A stretch of 64,000 bases of DNA, taken from assembly GCA_023434025.1 (NCBI GenBank), contig JAEYTL010000008.1:186001-250000 (forward strand), written 5' to 3'. A program made the translations under genes and the position numbers. Source of the DNA: Bacteroidota bacterium. GTDB lineage: Bacteria > Bacteroidota > Bacteroidia > Flavobacteriales > Flavobacteriaceae. The notes under the pieces are model-generated. The model was not told where the DNA came from and did not search any database. It saw only the letters and a program-made list of their open reading frames with translations. Shown in pieces: positions 9,691-17,584 of this stretch. Position 1 is the first letter of the stretch. Each line of letters begins with the position of its first letter.

Positions 9691-9698
9691 CAAAGGTA
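9691..9698 (-). promoter_or_regulatory. -7 promoter element for pdxH
   Basis: The minus strand reads TACCTTTG, a perfect TAnnTTTG, 28 bp upstream of the pdxH ATG. It sits in a short repetitive stretch of ACCTTTGT units, so its meaning is moderate. Confidence 0.4.
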
Positions 9699-9773
9699 CA
9701 AAGGTTTTGATGGCCTGTGTAAAAAACAAAGTCAAACTATTCATCAAACGGCAACGAAAAAACAGACAGCTGA

Positions 9774-10679
9774 TTAAAACTCAAACTCCTTTCCATCCTC
9801 CGCTAAAAGCACATTTGGAAAAATTGTTTCTGCTTCAGTTTTAAACATCTCTATGGATTCATAGCGGGTAGAATAATGTCCGAGCATCAAATTTTTTACA
9901 TTCGCATTCAAAGCGATTGTAGCCGCTTGTTTAGCTGTAGTATGCATCGTTTTTTCAGCTAAATAAGCTTCTTTTTCCAGAAAAGTTGATTCGTGATATA
10001 GCATATCGACTTCCCTGATTATCGGAATGATGCTTTCATCATAAACCGTATCAGAGCAAAAAGCATAGCTCTTTTCGTGCTCAGGGTCAAAGGTAATTTC
10101 GTGGTTCGGAATAAGTGTTCCATCATCTAACCTAATATCACCGCCGTATTTAATCTTTTGGTAGTAAACCACATCTATGCCAAGGTTCTGAATTTTATCG
10201 ATATGGAGCTTTCGTTCTCTGTTTTTTTCCTGAAATAAAAATCCGTTGGTGTAAATACGGTGTTTGAGCGGAATGGTTTTCACGATTACTTTTTCATCTT
10301 CAAACAGCACTTCACTCTCTTTAGATTCCAATTCATGAAAATAAAGGTTATAACCCGTATAAGAATTTCCGGCACGCAATTGCATCAAAATCAATTCTTT
10401 GATACCCTTTGGCCCGTAAACATGCAGATCGCTTTCCCGGTTTAGCAACATAAAAGTTGAGATTAATCCCACCAGACCAAAAAAATGATCCCCATGCAAA
10501 TGCGAAATAAAGATGTGATTGATTTTAGAGAATTTGATTTTGTTCTTCCGCAACTGCACCTGCGTTCCTTCGCCACAATCAATCAAAAACATGCGGTTTT
10601 TAATTTCCAATACCTGTGAAGTGGGATTGGTAATGGTTCGGGGTGTGGCGGCATAACAGCCGAGGATGGTGAGTTTCAT
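9774..10679 (-). CDS. rnz: Ribonuclease Z
   Basis: This 301-residue metallo-beta-lactamase-fold endonuclease matures tRNA 3' ends. It has the zinc-binding motif HLHGDH at residues 60-65 followed by FFGLVGL, the N-terminal LGCYAATP and IDCGEGTQVQL, and later YHESTF and MLGHYSTRY with further metal-ligand histidines. Length is that of the short (RNase Z-S) form. It follows the STAS-like gene by 47 bp on the same strand and is followed by a short spacer carrying degenerate TCGGTTATC-type repeats upstream. Confidence 0.95.
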   Translation of the reverse strand: MKLTILGCYAATPRTITNPTSQVLEIKNRMFLIDCGEGTQVQLRKNKIKFSKINHIFISHLHGDHFFGLVGLISTFMLLNRESDLHVYGPKGIKELILMQLRAGNSYTGYNLYFHELESKESEVLFEDEKVIVKTIPLKHRIYTNGFLFQEKNRERKLHIDKIQNLGIDVVYYQKIKYGGDIRLDDGTLIPNHEITFDPEHEKSYAFCSDTVYDESIIPIIREVDMLYHESTFLEKEAYLAEKTMHTTAKQAATIALNANVKNLMLGHYSTRYESIEMFKTEAETIFPNVLLAEDGKEFEF

Positions 10680-10726
10680 GAGGAAGTTTTCAGTGTCTGT
10701 TGTCCGTTGTCGGTTATCAGTTGAAA

Positions 10727-11059
10727 TTAAAACCCTAAATCGCGTTCGATTTCTTCCATTTCAATAATGTCATGGGCTTCCAATAGTGTGGGAACAACCG
10801 TTAACTTAGCCGGAACTTCGTTAAAATTAATATCCTGAACCACCATTACAAAGGATTTTTTCCCCTTTTTGTGTGCTTTAGACAATTCACTGAACAATTT
10901 GATCTGTTTCAGCTTTACTTCTTTATCCATCGACATGTCCAAAATAAGGTTCTGGCTTTTATAACTATTGTGTTGTGCAGTTACTTTTTCAAGAAAAGCA
11001 GTACAATCACCTTGGGTGTTTTTTAGAATGGTTGTATGTCCTTTTTGATCGACTTTCAT
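10727..11059 (-). CDS. Small STAS-like conserved protein next to rnz
   Basis: This 110-residue soluble protein has no signal. The alternating pattern NLILDMSMDKEV then a helix (LKQIKLFSELSKAHKKGKK) then SFVMVVQDIN resembles a STAS/anti-sigma-antagonist fold, and the C-terminus is acidic (HDIIEMEEIERDLGF). The fold call is my reading of the pattern; no catalytic motif is seen. It lies 35 bp after pyrB and 47 bp before rnz on the same strand, so it is probably in one transcript with them. Its position suggests a link with RNase Z but does not prove one. Confidence 0.6.
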   Translation of the reverse strand: MKVDQKGHTTILKNTQGDCTAFLEKVTAQHNSYKSQNLILDMSMDKEVKLKQIKLFSELSKAHKKGKKSFVMVVQDINFNEVPAKLTVVPTLLEAHDIIEMEEIERDLGF

Positions 11060-11094
11060 TTTTTTAAGCTACTTAGTCACTAAGATATAAAAAA

Positions 11095-12021
11095 TTATTT
11101 AATTTTTGAAGCCAACAGATAAATAACGGCCATTCTAACCGCTACTCCGTTTTCAACCTGGTCTAAGATAACAGATTGTTTGGAATCAGCCACATCACTT
11201 GTAATCTCCACTCCACGATTTATCGGGCCGGGATGCATAATCACAATTTCTTTATTCAATGAATTCAAAAGTGCTTTATCCACGCCGTATTGCTGAGCGT
11301 ATTCCCGGGTAGAAGGAAAGTAATTTACATCCATACGTTCATTTTGTACGCGAAGCATATTAGCTACATCACACCATTCCAATGCTTTCCGTAAATTTGG
11401 TTCTACCGAAACGCCTAAACTTTCAATGTGTTTGGGGATTAATGTTTTTGGCCCACACACTTTGACTTCTGCCCCTTGCATCTGTAAGGCAAAAATATTG
11501 GAAAGGGCTACCCTGGAGTGCAGGATATCACCAACTATCACGACCTTCTTCCCACCTACTCCACCTAATCGTTCTCTGATGGAATAACTGTCTAACAACG
11601 CTTGTGTAGGATGTTCGTGTGCACCGTCTCCGGCATTCACAATACTGGCTTTTACATTTTTAGAAAGAAAATAAGCCGCACCGGGATTGGCATGACGCAT
11701 GACCACCATATCTACTTTCATGGCCAAAATATTATTCACTGTATCAATTAAGGTTTCGCCTTTTTTTACCGATGACTGGGCGGCAGAAAAACTGATCACA
11801 TCGGCGGAAAGTCTTTTTTGAGCCAGTTCAAACGATAATTTGGTTCGCGTACTGTTTTCAAAAAAGATATTGGCAATAGTGATATCCCGTAAAGACGGTA
11901 CTTTTTTAATCGGGCGGTTAATCACTTCTTTAAAATGATCGGCCGTTTCAAAAATAAGTTGTATATCTTCCGGCTGAAGGTATTTGATGCCTAATAAGTG
12001 GTTAACAGACAATTCAGACAT
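11095..12021 (-). CDS. pyrB: Aspartate carbamoyltransferase catalytic subunit
   Basis: This 308-residue enzyme condenses carbamoyl phosphate and aspartate, the committed step of de novo pyrimidine synthesis. Carbamoyl-phosphate-binding STRT is at residues 57-60 (FFENSTRTKLSFE). It also has MRHANPGAAYF, HEHPTQALLDSYSI and the C-terminal HPGPINRGVEI loop. Its ATG overlaps the last 8 nt of pyrR (12014-12021), which implies translational coupling. No pyrI regulatory chain is nearby, so it is presumably regulated through PyrR. Confidence 0.97.
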   Translation of the reverse strand: MSELSVNHLLGIKYLQPEDIQLIFETADHFKEVINRPIKKVPSLRDITIANIFFENSTRTKLSFELAQKRLSADVISFSAAQSSVKKGETLIDTVNNILAMKVDMVVMRHANPGAAYFLSKNVKASIVNAGDGAHEHPTQALLDSYSIRERLGGVGGKKVVIVGDILHSRVALSNIFALQMQGAEVKVCGPKTLIPKHIESLGVSVEPNLRKALEWCDVANMLRVQNERMDVNYFPSTREYAQQYGVDKALLNSLNKEIVIMHPGPINRGVEITSDVADSKQSVILDQVENGVAVRMAVIYLLASKIK

Positions 12022-12580
12022 TTTCAGGAGTTGTTTGTGTGTTAGTAGTTATTAAATATACCGTGTCTTCACCTTCGTTTTCAGTCCAGCAGACTTTTAC
12101 TTTTTCATTGTTAATAGCATCTACCTGTCTTCCCCTATAATCAGGCTGAATGGGTAAATGGCGGCTAAATCGTCTGTCAATCAACACCAAAAGCTCTATT
12201 TCGCTCGGTCTCCCAAAAGACTGAATGGCAGTTAAAGCAGCACGTATACTTCTTCCGGTATATAAAACATCATCAATAAAAATAACTTTTTTATCTTCTA
12301 CAATAAAGTCAATTTCGGTTTTGTTGGCTTCCAAAGGTTTTTCGCCACGACGAAAATCATCTCTGAAAAAAGTAATATCTAACAAACCGAACCGGATATT
12401 TTTGATGTGGTATTCTTCCTGTAGTATTTTTACAATTCGCTTTGCCAAAAAAGACCCCCTGGGTTGCAATCCAATGATAATGGTCTCTGAAAAATCAAGG
12501 TGTTTTTCAATCAGCTGACAGGCCAAACGATGGAGAATGATATTGACTTCTTTGGAAGTAAGCAATACTTTTTGACTCAT
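12014..12580 (-). CDS. pyrR: PyrR bifunctional pyr regulator / uracil phosphoribosyltransferase
   Basis: This 188-residue type I PRTase-fold protein has the PRPP-binding signature VIFIDDVLYTGRS at residues 99-111 and RPRGSFLAKRI-like active-site residues near 40 (GLQPRGSFLAKRI). In the family PyrR senses UMP/UTP and binds pyr-operon RNA, and it also has uracil phosphoribosyltransferase activity. It is the first gene of pyrR-pyrB and overlaps pyrB by 8 nt. A near-consensus -7 element (TATCTTTA, minus strand, 12600-12607) lies about 20 bp upstream, leaving too little leader for a classical anti-antiterminator attenuator. Regulation of this copy is therefore open. Confidence 0.92.
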   Translation of the reverse strand: MSQKVLLTSKEVNIILHRLACQLIEKHLDFSETIIIGLQPRGSFLAKRIVKILQEEYHIKNIRFGLLDITFFRDDFRRGEKPLEANKTEIDFIVEDKKVIFIDDVLYTGRSIRAALTAIQSFGRPSEIELLVLIDRRFSRHLPIQPDYRGRQVDAINNEKVKVCWTENEGEDTVYLITTNTQTTPENV

Positions 12581-12631
12581 GGTGGTGGTGTTTGGAGGGT
12601 AAAGATATACTTTTTTTATGACTTATTTTTC

Positions 12632-12661
12632 AAAAAAAATCCCGAAACAACGTTACGGGAT
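12632..12661 (-). terminator. Intrinsic terminator of the ABC-F gene
   Basis: On the minus strand ATCCCG ... CGGGAT (6 bp, 11-nt loop) is followed by eight Ts. It lies 9 bp after the ABC-F stop, separating it from pyrR. Confidence 0.8.
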
Positions 12662-12669
12662 GAATTGAT

Positions 12670-14286
12670 TTAAGCATACATTTTTTTTCTCAGTTCTTTG
12701 ATTTTATCATCCTCCAGGTATTCATCAAACGTCATGTAGCGGTCGATAACACCATTTGGTGTGATTTCCACTACACGATTGGCAACGGTTTGGGCAAATT
12801 CGTGGTCATGTGTGGTAAACAAAACCGAACCTTTAAAATTTTTCAATGAGTTGTTGAATGCCTGAATCGATTCCAAGTCCAAATGATTGGTTGGTTCGTC
12901 TAACATTAAAACGTTGGCACGCAGCATCATCATTCTGGAAATCATGCAACGTACTTTTTCTCCACCCGACAAAACACGGCCTGTTTTAAGAGCTTCTTCA
13001 CCGGAAAAAATCATTTTGCCTAAAAAGCCGCGAACATAAACTTCGTCACGCTCTTCTTCGGTTTTAGCCCATTGGCGTAACCAATCAACCAAGGTATAGT
13101 CGTTTTCAAAAAAAGCGTGATTATCGGCAGGTAAATACGACTGGGTTGTTGTAATTCCCCAATCAAATGTGCCTGAATCTGCTTTTAAATGACCATTCAA
13201 TATTTCATAAAAAGCGGTAGTCGCTCTTGAATCCTTGGAAAACACCACTACTTTGTCTCCCTTGGCCATATTTAAATCAATATTTCTGAAAAGTGTTTCA
13301 CCATCTAATGAGGCACTCAGCCCTACTACATTCAAAATCTGATCGCCAGCTTCTCTTTCCTGATCAAAAATAATGGCAGGATATCTTCTGCTCGATGGTT
13401 TTATTTCATCTAAATTTAATTTTTCAATCATTTTTTTACGGGAAGTAGCCTGTTTTGATTTCGCTACGTTCGCACTGAAACGACGGATAAATTCTTCCAA
13501 TTCGGCTTTTTTCTCTTCTGCTTTCTTATTCTGCTGAGCACGTTGCTTGGCTGCTAACTGGCTGCTCTCGTACCAAAAGGTATAATTTCCTGAATAATGT
13601 GTGATTTTTCCGAAATCAATATCCGATACATGTGTACAAACCGCATCTAAAAAGTGACGGTCATGCGAAACAACCAACACCGTATTTTCATAATTGGCCA
13701 GGAAATTCTCTAACCAGCCGATGGTTTCAAAATCCAGGTCATTGGTAGGCTCATCCATAATCAATACATCCGGATTACCGAAAAGAGCCTGGGCCAAAAG
13801 CACACGAACTTTCAGTTTCCCTTCCATTTCGCTCATCAACGTATAGTGATAATCGGCAGGAATCCCCAAGTTAGACAACATCGAAGCCGCATCAGAATCG
13901 GCATTCCAGCCATTCATTTCCTCAAACTGCACCTGCAATTCACCAATTCTGTCCGCATTGGCATCATTGTAATCGGCATACAGAGCATCCATTTCAGCTT
14001 TAACGGCATACAACACTTTGTTACCCATTAAAACTGTTTCCAGAACCGTATGTTCATCAAACATGTTGTGATTCTGGTTTAAAACCGACATCCTTTTCCC
14101 CGGCTCTAAAATGACACGTCCCGAAGTAGGTTCCATTTCACCCGAAATAATTTTCATGAACGTAGATTTTCCGGCACCATTTGCTCCGATAATTCCGTAA
14201 CAATTGCCTTGGGTAAAGGTTACATTCACTTCGTCAAACAAAACTCTTTTGCCAAATTGAACTGATAAATTTGAAACTGTCAACAT
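12670..14286 (-). CDS. ABC-F family ATPase, YbiT-like, with degenerate second Walker A
   Basis: Using the ATG at 14284-14286 this is 538 residues. The longer frame from 14349 starts upstream of a perfect -7 element (14316-14323) and is rejected. NBD1 has Walker A GANGAGKST (34-42), a degenerate signature LMSEMEGKLKVRV (about 150-162) and LIMDEPTNDLD (175-185). A P-tIM-like linker follows, rich in K/E/A (240-300). NBD2 keeps LSGGEK (439-444) and LMLDEPTNHLD, but its Walker A region reads VVFSKDSRATTAFY (347-360), without the GxxGxGK(S/T) lysine. YbiT in E. coli is the closest known architecture. It has no transmembrane domain, so it is a ribosome-acting ABC-F rather than a transporter. Confidence 0.92.
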   Translation of the reverse strand: MLTVSNLSVQFGKRVLFDEVNVTFTQGNCYGIIGANGAGKSTFMKIISGEMEPTSGRVILEPGKRMSVLNQNHNMFDEHTVLETVLMGNKVLYAVKAEMDALYADYNDANADRIGELQVQFEEMNGWNADSDAASMLSNLGIPADYHYTLMSEMEGKLKVRVLLAQALFGNPDVLIMDEPTNDLDFETIGWLENFLANYENTVLVVSHDRHFLDAVCTHVSDIDFGKITHYSGNYTFWYESSQLAAKQRAQQNKKAEEKKAELEEFIRRFSANVAKSKQATSRKKMIEKLNLDEIKPSSRRYPAIIFDQEREAGDQILNVVGLSASLDGETLFRNIDLNMAKGDKVVVFSKDSRATTAFYEILNGHLKADSGTFDWGITTTQSYLPADNHAFFENDYTLVDWLRQWAKTEEERDEVYVRGFLGKMIFSGEEALKTGRVLSGGEKVRCMISRMMMLRANVLMLDEPTNHLDLESIQAFNNSLKNFKGSVLFTTHDHEFAQTVANRVVEITPNGVIDRYMTFDEYLEDDKIKELRKKMYA

Positions 14287-14315
14287 GTGTTTTCTATTTT
14301 TTTTAAAAAGCGTTG

Positions 14316-14323
14316 CAAAAGTA
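14316..14323 (-). promoter_or_regulatory. -7 promoter element for the ABC-F gene
   Basis: The minus strand reads TACTTTTG (perfect TAnnTTTG), 30 bp upstream of the ATG at 14286. It supports the shorter start. Confidence 0.55.
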
Positions 14324-14415
14324 GAAAAAATAAAGCACTTTTGAATCACAGTTATTTAGAATAAATATAGGTTTATTTTAACTGTCTGTTAACAAGGTGT
14401 AAGCTGTAGAAAAAA

Positions 14416-14423
14416 TACTTTTG
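14416..14423 (+). promoter_or_regulatory. -7 promoter element for the 14446 lipoprotein
   Basis: TACTTTTG is a perfect TAnnTTTG match, 22 bp upstream of the ATG at 14446. No clear -33 TTG is visible. Confidence 0.5.
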
Positions 14424-14445
14424 TTATATAAACTAATACCGCATA

Positions 14446-15849
14446 ATGATTGCCTATTCTAAAAAAATACTTCTCTCACTAAATATCACCCTGCTTTTTA
14501 CAATTACCGGATGTCAGAAAGAGTTTGACAAGGATAATTATACAGCCTATTTTGGTGGTGAAGTAATTAATCCTAAAAACAATTTTGTTTTATTTTTAAA
14601 GAATGATGAAGTTGTTGATACACTTTTTTTGGATAAAAACAACCGGTTTATAAAAAAATTCGATTCTTTGGCTCCCGGCTTATACACCTTTAAGCATGAG
14701 CCTGAATACCAATACGTCTATTTTGATAAAAATGACAGCTTAATGGTTCGCATCAATCCTGTAGAATTTGACGAATCTATTGTTTTTTGCGGACGCGGTG
14801 ATGAGAAAAATAATTTTTTGATGGAGCTGTATCTGAAAAATGAGGAGGATAAAAACAAAATGTTTGATGTTTTTGACTACGATATTGCTAAGTTTATCTC
14901 GAATTGTGATTCATCCTATGAAAACAAGAAGAAATTTTACAATACCAAAAAAGAGCAGATCAAATGGAATGACGGGTTTGATCTTTATGCCAGAACAATG
15001 TTGAATTTTCATCATTTCTCCAAAAAAGAAATTTATCCGATGGCTCATAAAATGAGAACCGGTGAAAATGTCAATGATAAATTACCCGCTGATTATTACC
15101 ACTTCAGAAAAGAAGTAGAATTTAACAACAAGCTGTTGGTCAGCTATTCTCCATTTGTTCGTTATCTGACTCATTTTTTAGGGAATGTATCCTTTAACCA
15201 ACCTAACACAAACCGGGAAAACGAAGATCTGGAGCTTCATATCCATAAATTAAATATTGCAGATACCCTCTTTAAAAATGAGAAAATAAAGAATAAAATT
15301 TTACACAACATAGCTTTCTCTTATCTGCTGGAGGATCAGAACATTGCAAACAACCAGAAGTTTCTGGCCCGTTATAACGAATTATCGACCGATAAGGGCA
15401 TGATGAATGAAATTAACAAGATCGGTGCTTCTATCCAGAACCTGAAAAAAGGAAATGATCTGCCTCATGTTACCTTAATTGATTTAAACGGCAATACCCT
15501 GAACAGCCAATCTGTTTTAAACCGAAAAACCGTTATTTTCTTCTGGACAGAAAATGCAGATTCACACTTACTGGCTGTTCACAAAAAAGCATTGGATTTT
15601 TATAAAAACAATCCGGAATATCAATTTGTAGCCATTAATATTGATGAAAATCAGACCAAGTGGAAAAAAGTGCTGGAAAATCACCGTTTCGGAACCATTA
15701 ATGAATTCAGAGCCCGTAATTTTGAGGAGTTAAAAGACAAATGGGTAATCACAAAACTGCACCGCACGATTATTTTAGATGAGACCGGAAAAATTCACAA
15801 TGGTTTTGTAAATTTATTTGATGTAAAATTTGGTGAATACCTGAAATAG
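14446..15849 (+). CDS. Lipoprotein with TlpA/thioredoxin-like C-terminal domain lacking CxxC
   Basis: This 467-residue protein has a lipoprotein signal ending ITGC (Cys23). The N-terminal part (about 35-110) is a small beta-sandwich resembling the DUF4369-type domains that precede TlpA modules. A helical middle follows, and from about 335 a thioredoxin-like domain (DLPHVTLIDLNGN, TVIFFWTENADSHLL, FVAINIDENQTKWKKVL). At the position of the redox CxxC the sequence is TENADS, so no disulfide chemistry is expected. It is a single gene with its own -7 element and a strong bidirectional terminator 20 bp downstream. The role is unknown; it may be a structural or binding relative of TlpA proteins. 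Confidence 0.72.
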   Translation: MIAYSKKILLSLNITLLFTITGCQKEFDKDNYTAYFGGEVINPKNNFVLFLKNDEVVDTLFLDKNNRFIKKFDSLAPGLYTFKHEPEYQYVYFDKNDSLMVRINPVEFDESIVFCGRGDEKNNFLMELYLKNEEDKNKMFDVFDYDIAKFISNCDSSYENKKKFYNTKKEQIKWNDGFDLYARTMLNFHHFSKKEIYPMAHKMRTGENVNDKLPADYYHFRKEVEFNNKLLVSYSPFVRYLTHFLGNVSFNQPNTNRENEDLELHIHKLNIADTLFKNEKIKNKILHNIAFSYLLEDQNIANNQKFLARYNELSTDKGMMNEINKIGASIQNLKKGNDLPHVTLIDLNGNTLNSQSVLNRKTVIFFWTENADSHLLAVHKKALDFYKNNPEYQFVAINIDENQTKWKKVLENHRFGTINEFRARNFEELKDKWVITKLHRTIILDETGKIHNGFVNLFDVKFGEYLK

Positions 15850-15869
15850 TAAAAACATATAAAAACAGA

Positions 15870-15907
15870 AAATCCCGTCAGGTAAAAAATGACGGGATTT
15901 TTTTATT
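15870..15907. terminator. Bidirectional intrinsic terminator
   Basis: AAATCCCGTCA and TGACGGGATTT form a perfect 11-bp stem with a 9-nt A-rich loop and T runs on both sides. It serves the convergent genes ending at 15849 (+) and 15925 (-). Confidence 0.9.
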
Positions 15908-15924
15908 CTGATTTACAGCAATCT

Positions 15925-16581
15925 TTATTGATTCGCTTTGGCATGGTCAGCTAAAAACTGAGCCAATCCGATATCGGTTAACGGGTGTTTTAACAAACCT
16001 AAAATAGCTGATAATGGTCCGGTCATTACATCTGCTCCAATCTTGGCACAATTAACAATGTGCATGGTGTGGCGGACAGAAGCAGCCAGAATCTGTGTAT
16101 CATAGCCATAGTTATCATAAATATCGCGAATTTCTTCAATCAGGGACAGACCATCCGTGGAAACATCATCCAATCGCCCGATGAATGGTGAAACATACGT
16201 AGCTCCGGCTTTGGCTGCTAACAACGCTTGTCCGGCAGAGAAAACTAACGTTACGTTAGTTTTAATTCCCCTGTCTGCAAAATATTTACAAGCTTTTACA
16301 CCTTCTTTGGTCATTGGTAATTTCACCACGATCTGTTCGTGTAATTCTGATAACTCCTCACCTTCTTTGATCATGCCTTCGTAGTCAGTTGCAATCACTT
16401 CGGCACTTACATCGCCATCAACAATATTACAAATGTCCACATAATGTTTCAAAACGTTGTTCTTTCCGCTGATGCCTTCTTTGGCCATAAGCGACGGATT
16501 GGTGGTTACACCATCTAAAACACCTAAAGCCTGTGCTTCTTTAATTTGTTCGAGGTTAGCGGTGTCAATAAAAAATTTCAT
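15925..16581 (-). CDS. fsa: Fructose-6-phosphate aldolase / short transaldolase
   Basis: This 218-residue TIM-barrel class I aldolase belongs to the short TalC/FSA transaldolase subfamily. Family features seen: MKFFIDTANLEQIKEA, GVTTNPSLMAKEG, the Schiff-base lysine region IVVKLPMT (about residue 87), TNVTLVFSAGQALLAAKAGATYVSPFIGRLDD, and ILAASVRHTMHIV. Whether it acts as transaldolase (pentose phosphate pathway) or as fructose-6-phosphate aldolase cannot be decided from sequence by eye. It is a single gene with a -7 element at 16608-16615. Confidence 0.93.
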   Translation of the reverse strand: MKFFIDTANLEQIKEAQALGVLDGVTTNPSLMAKEGISGKNNVLKHYVDICNIVDGDVSAEVIATDYEGMIKEGEELSELHEQIVVKLPMTKEGVKACKYFADRGIKTNVTLVFSAGQALLAAKAGATYVSPFIGRLDDVSTDGLSLIEEIRDIYDNYGYDTQILAASVRHTMHIVNCAKIGADVMTGPLSAILGLLKHPLTDIGLAQFLADHAKANQ

Positions 16582-16607
16582 ATCTGAGTTGTGTTTTAAT
16601 TTGGTTG

Positions 16608-16615
16608 CAAAATTA
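16608..16615 (-). promoter_or_regulatory. -7 promoter element for the aldolase gene
   Basis: The minus strand reads TAATTTTG (perfect TAnnTTTG), 27 bp upstream of the ATG at 16581. Confidence 0.5.
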
Positions 16616-16718
16616 CAAATTCAATGTCAATTTCTATATCAATGTGAATAACAAATTCAAAAATCAATTTTTAAAAGAAAGACTATTTGATTTTTGATAT
16701 TGAAATTATCATTGATAT

Positions 16719-17522
16719 TTACAGTTTATAATGCTTCATCAACATCTTCTCGTACACTTTATCCGGTAAAATCCGTTTTAATACTATTGAAAAACGCTGC
16801 AGAAAACTTCCCACTTTATAATGTACGTTCGGGTTTGCTGTTTCGATTATTTTGTAAATCGCAAAAGCCATTTCATCCGGGTTACTGCCGGAATCAACGT
16901 GTTCGTCCATCATTTTCAGTGTATTCCCGTACGGAACACTATAGGCTGAATCCCCCTTTAACGGAGCATGATAACGGCCGGCAGCAATGTTGGTGGCAAA
17001 ATCACCGGGAGCTACGTTGGTTAACTGAATCCCGAAGGGTTTTACTTCCATGCGAATGGCTTCGGTTATCAGTTCCAATGCCCCTTTGGAGGCAGAATAT
17101 ACACTCCGATACGGCAATCCCATATAGCCGGCAATAGATGTAATGTTGATGATTAAACCTGATTTTTGATTTCTCATCTGTGGCAAAACCGCTTTCATCA
17201 GCTCAATCGGACCGAAAAAATTGGTTTCAAAATTGTTTTTGATTTCCTGAGTGGGAATCTCTTCCAGCGGACCGGTAATGCCTACACCGGCATTGTTGAT
17301 AACGACATCCAATTTGCCTTCTTTCTGAATTAATTCGGAAACGGCCGATTTAATGCTGTTCGCCTCACGCACATCCAATTGTAACAGAGGGAAAACGGAC
17401 TCTTTTACTTGATTGGGATTTCTGCTTGTTCCATATACTACATAGCCTTTCTGATGCAAAAAAGTACCGATGGATTTACCAATCCCGGAGGAACCGCCTG
17501 TGATGAGAATTACTTTTGACAT
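16719..17522 (-). CDS. SDR family oxidoreductase
   Basis: This 267-residue classical short-chain dehydrogenase/reductase has the cofactor-binding TGGSSGIGKSIG at about residues 7-18 and NNAGVG near 85. The catalytic Tyr and Lys are in YSASKGALE, preceded by the catalytic Ser in INITSIAG. The substrate is not predictable. The arginine-containing GTSRNPNQ after beta2 fits NADP(H). It is a single gene with a -7 element at 17540-17547 and a repeat-like TCGGTTATCGG stretch just upstream. Confidence 0.92.
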   Translation of the reverse strand: MSKVILITGGSSGIGKSIGTFLHQKGYVVYGTSRNPNQVKESVFPLLQLDVREANSIKSAVSELIQKEGKLDVVINNAGVGITGPLEEIPTQEIKNNFETNFFGPIELMKAVLPQMRNQKSGLIINITSIAGYMGLPYRSVYSASKGALELITEAIRMEVKPFGIQLTNVAPGDFATNIAAGRYHAPLKGDSAYSVPYGNTLKMMDEHVDSGSNPDEMAFAIYKIIETANPNVHYKVGSFLQRFSIVLKRILPDKVYEKMLMKHYKL

Positions 17523-17539
17523 GGTTGGGTTTAAAAAGT

Positions 17540-17547
17540 CAAAGATA
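17540..17547 (-). promoter_or_regulatory. -7 promoter element for the SDR gene
   Basis: The minus strand reads TATCTTTG, 18 bp upstream of the ATG at 17522. Confidence 0.5.
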
Positions 17548-17584
17548 ATGAAAAAGTTTTCGGTTATCGGTTATTAGTGCTCTG

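Noticed and set aside
12581..12669. PyrR-type attenuator before pyrR
   Set aside because: The only strong hairpin there is the ABC-F terminator on the upstream side; the predicted pyrR leader of about 20 nt is too short for an attenuator.
14287..14349. Longer N-terminus for the ABC-F protein
   Set aside because: The extra 21 residues lie upstream of a perfect -7 element at 14316-14323, and the family starts at MLTVSNLSV.
16694..17137. Plus-strand frame of 147 codons opposite the SDR gene
   Set aside because: The minus strand has a complete SDR with all motifs; this frame has no recognisable features.
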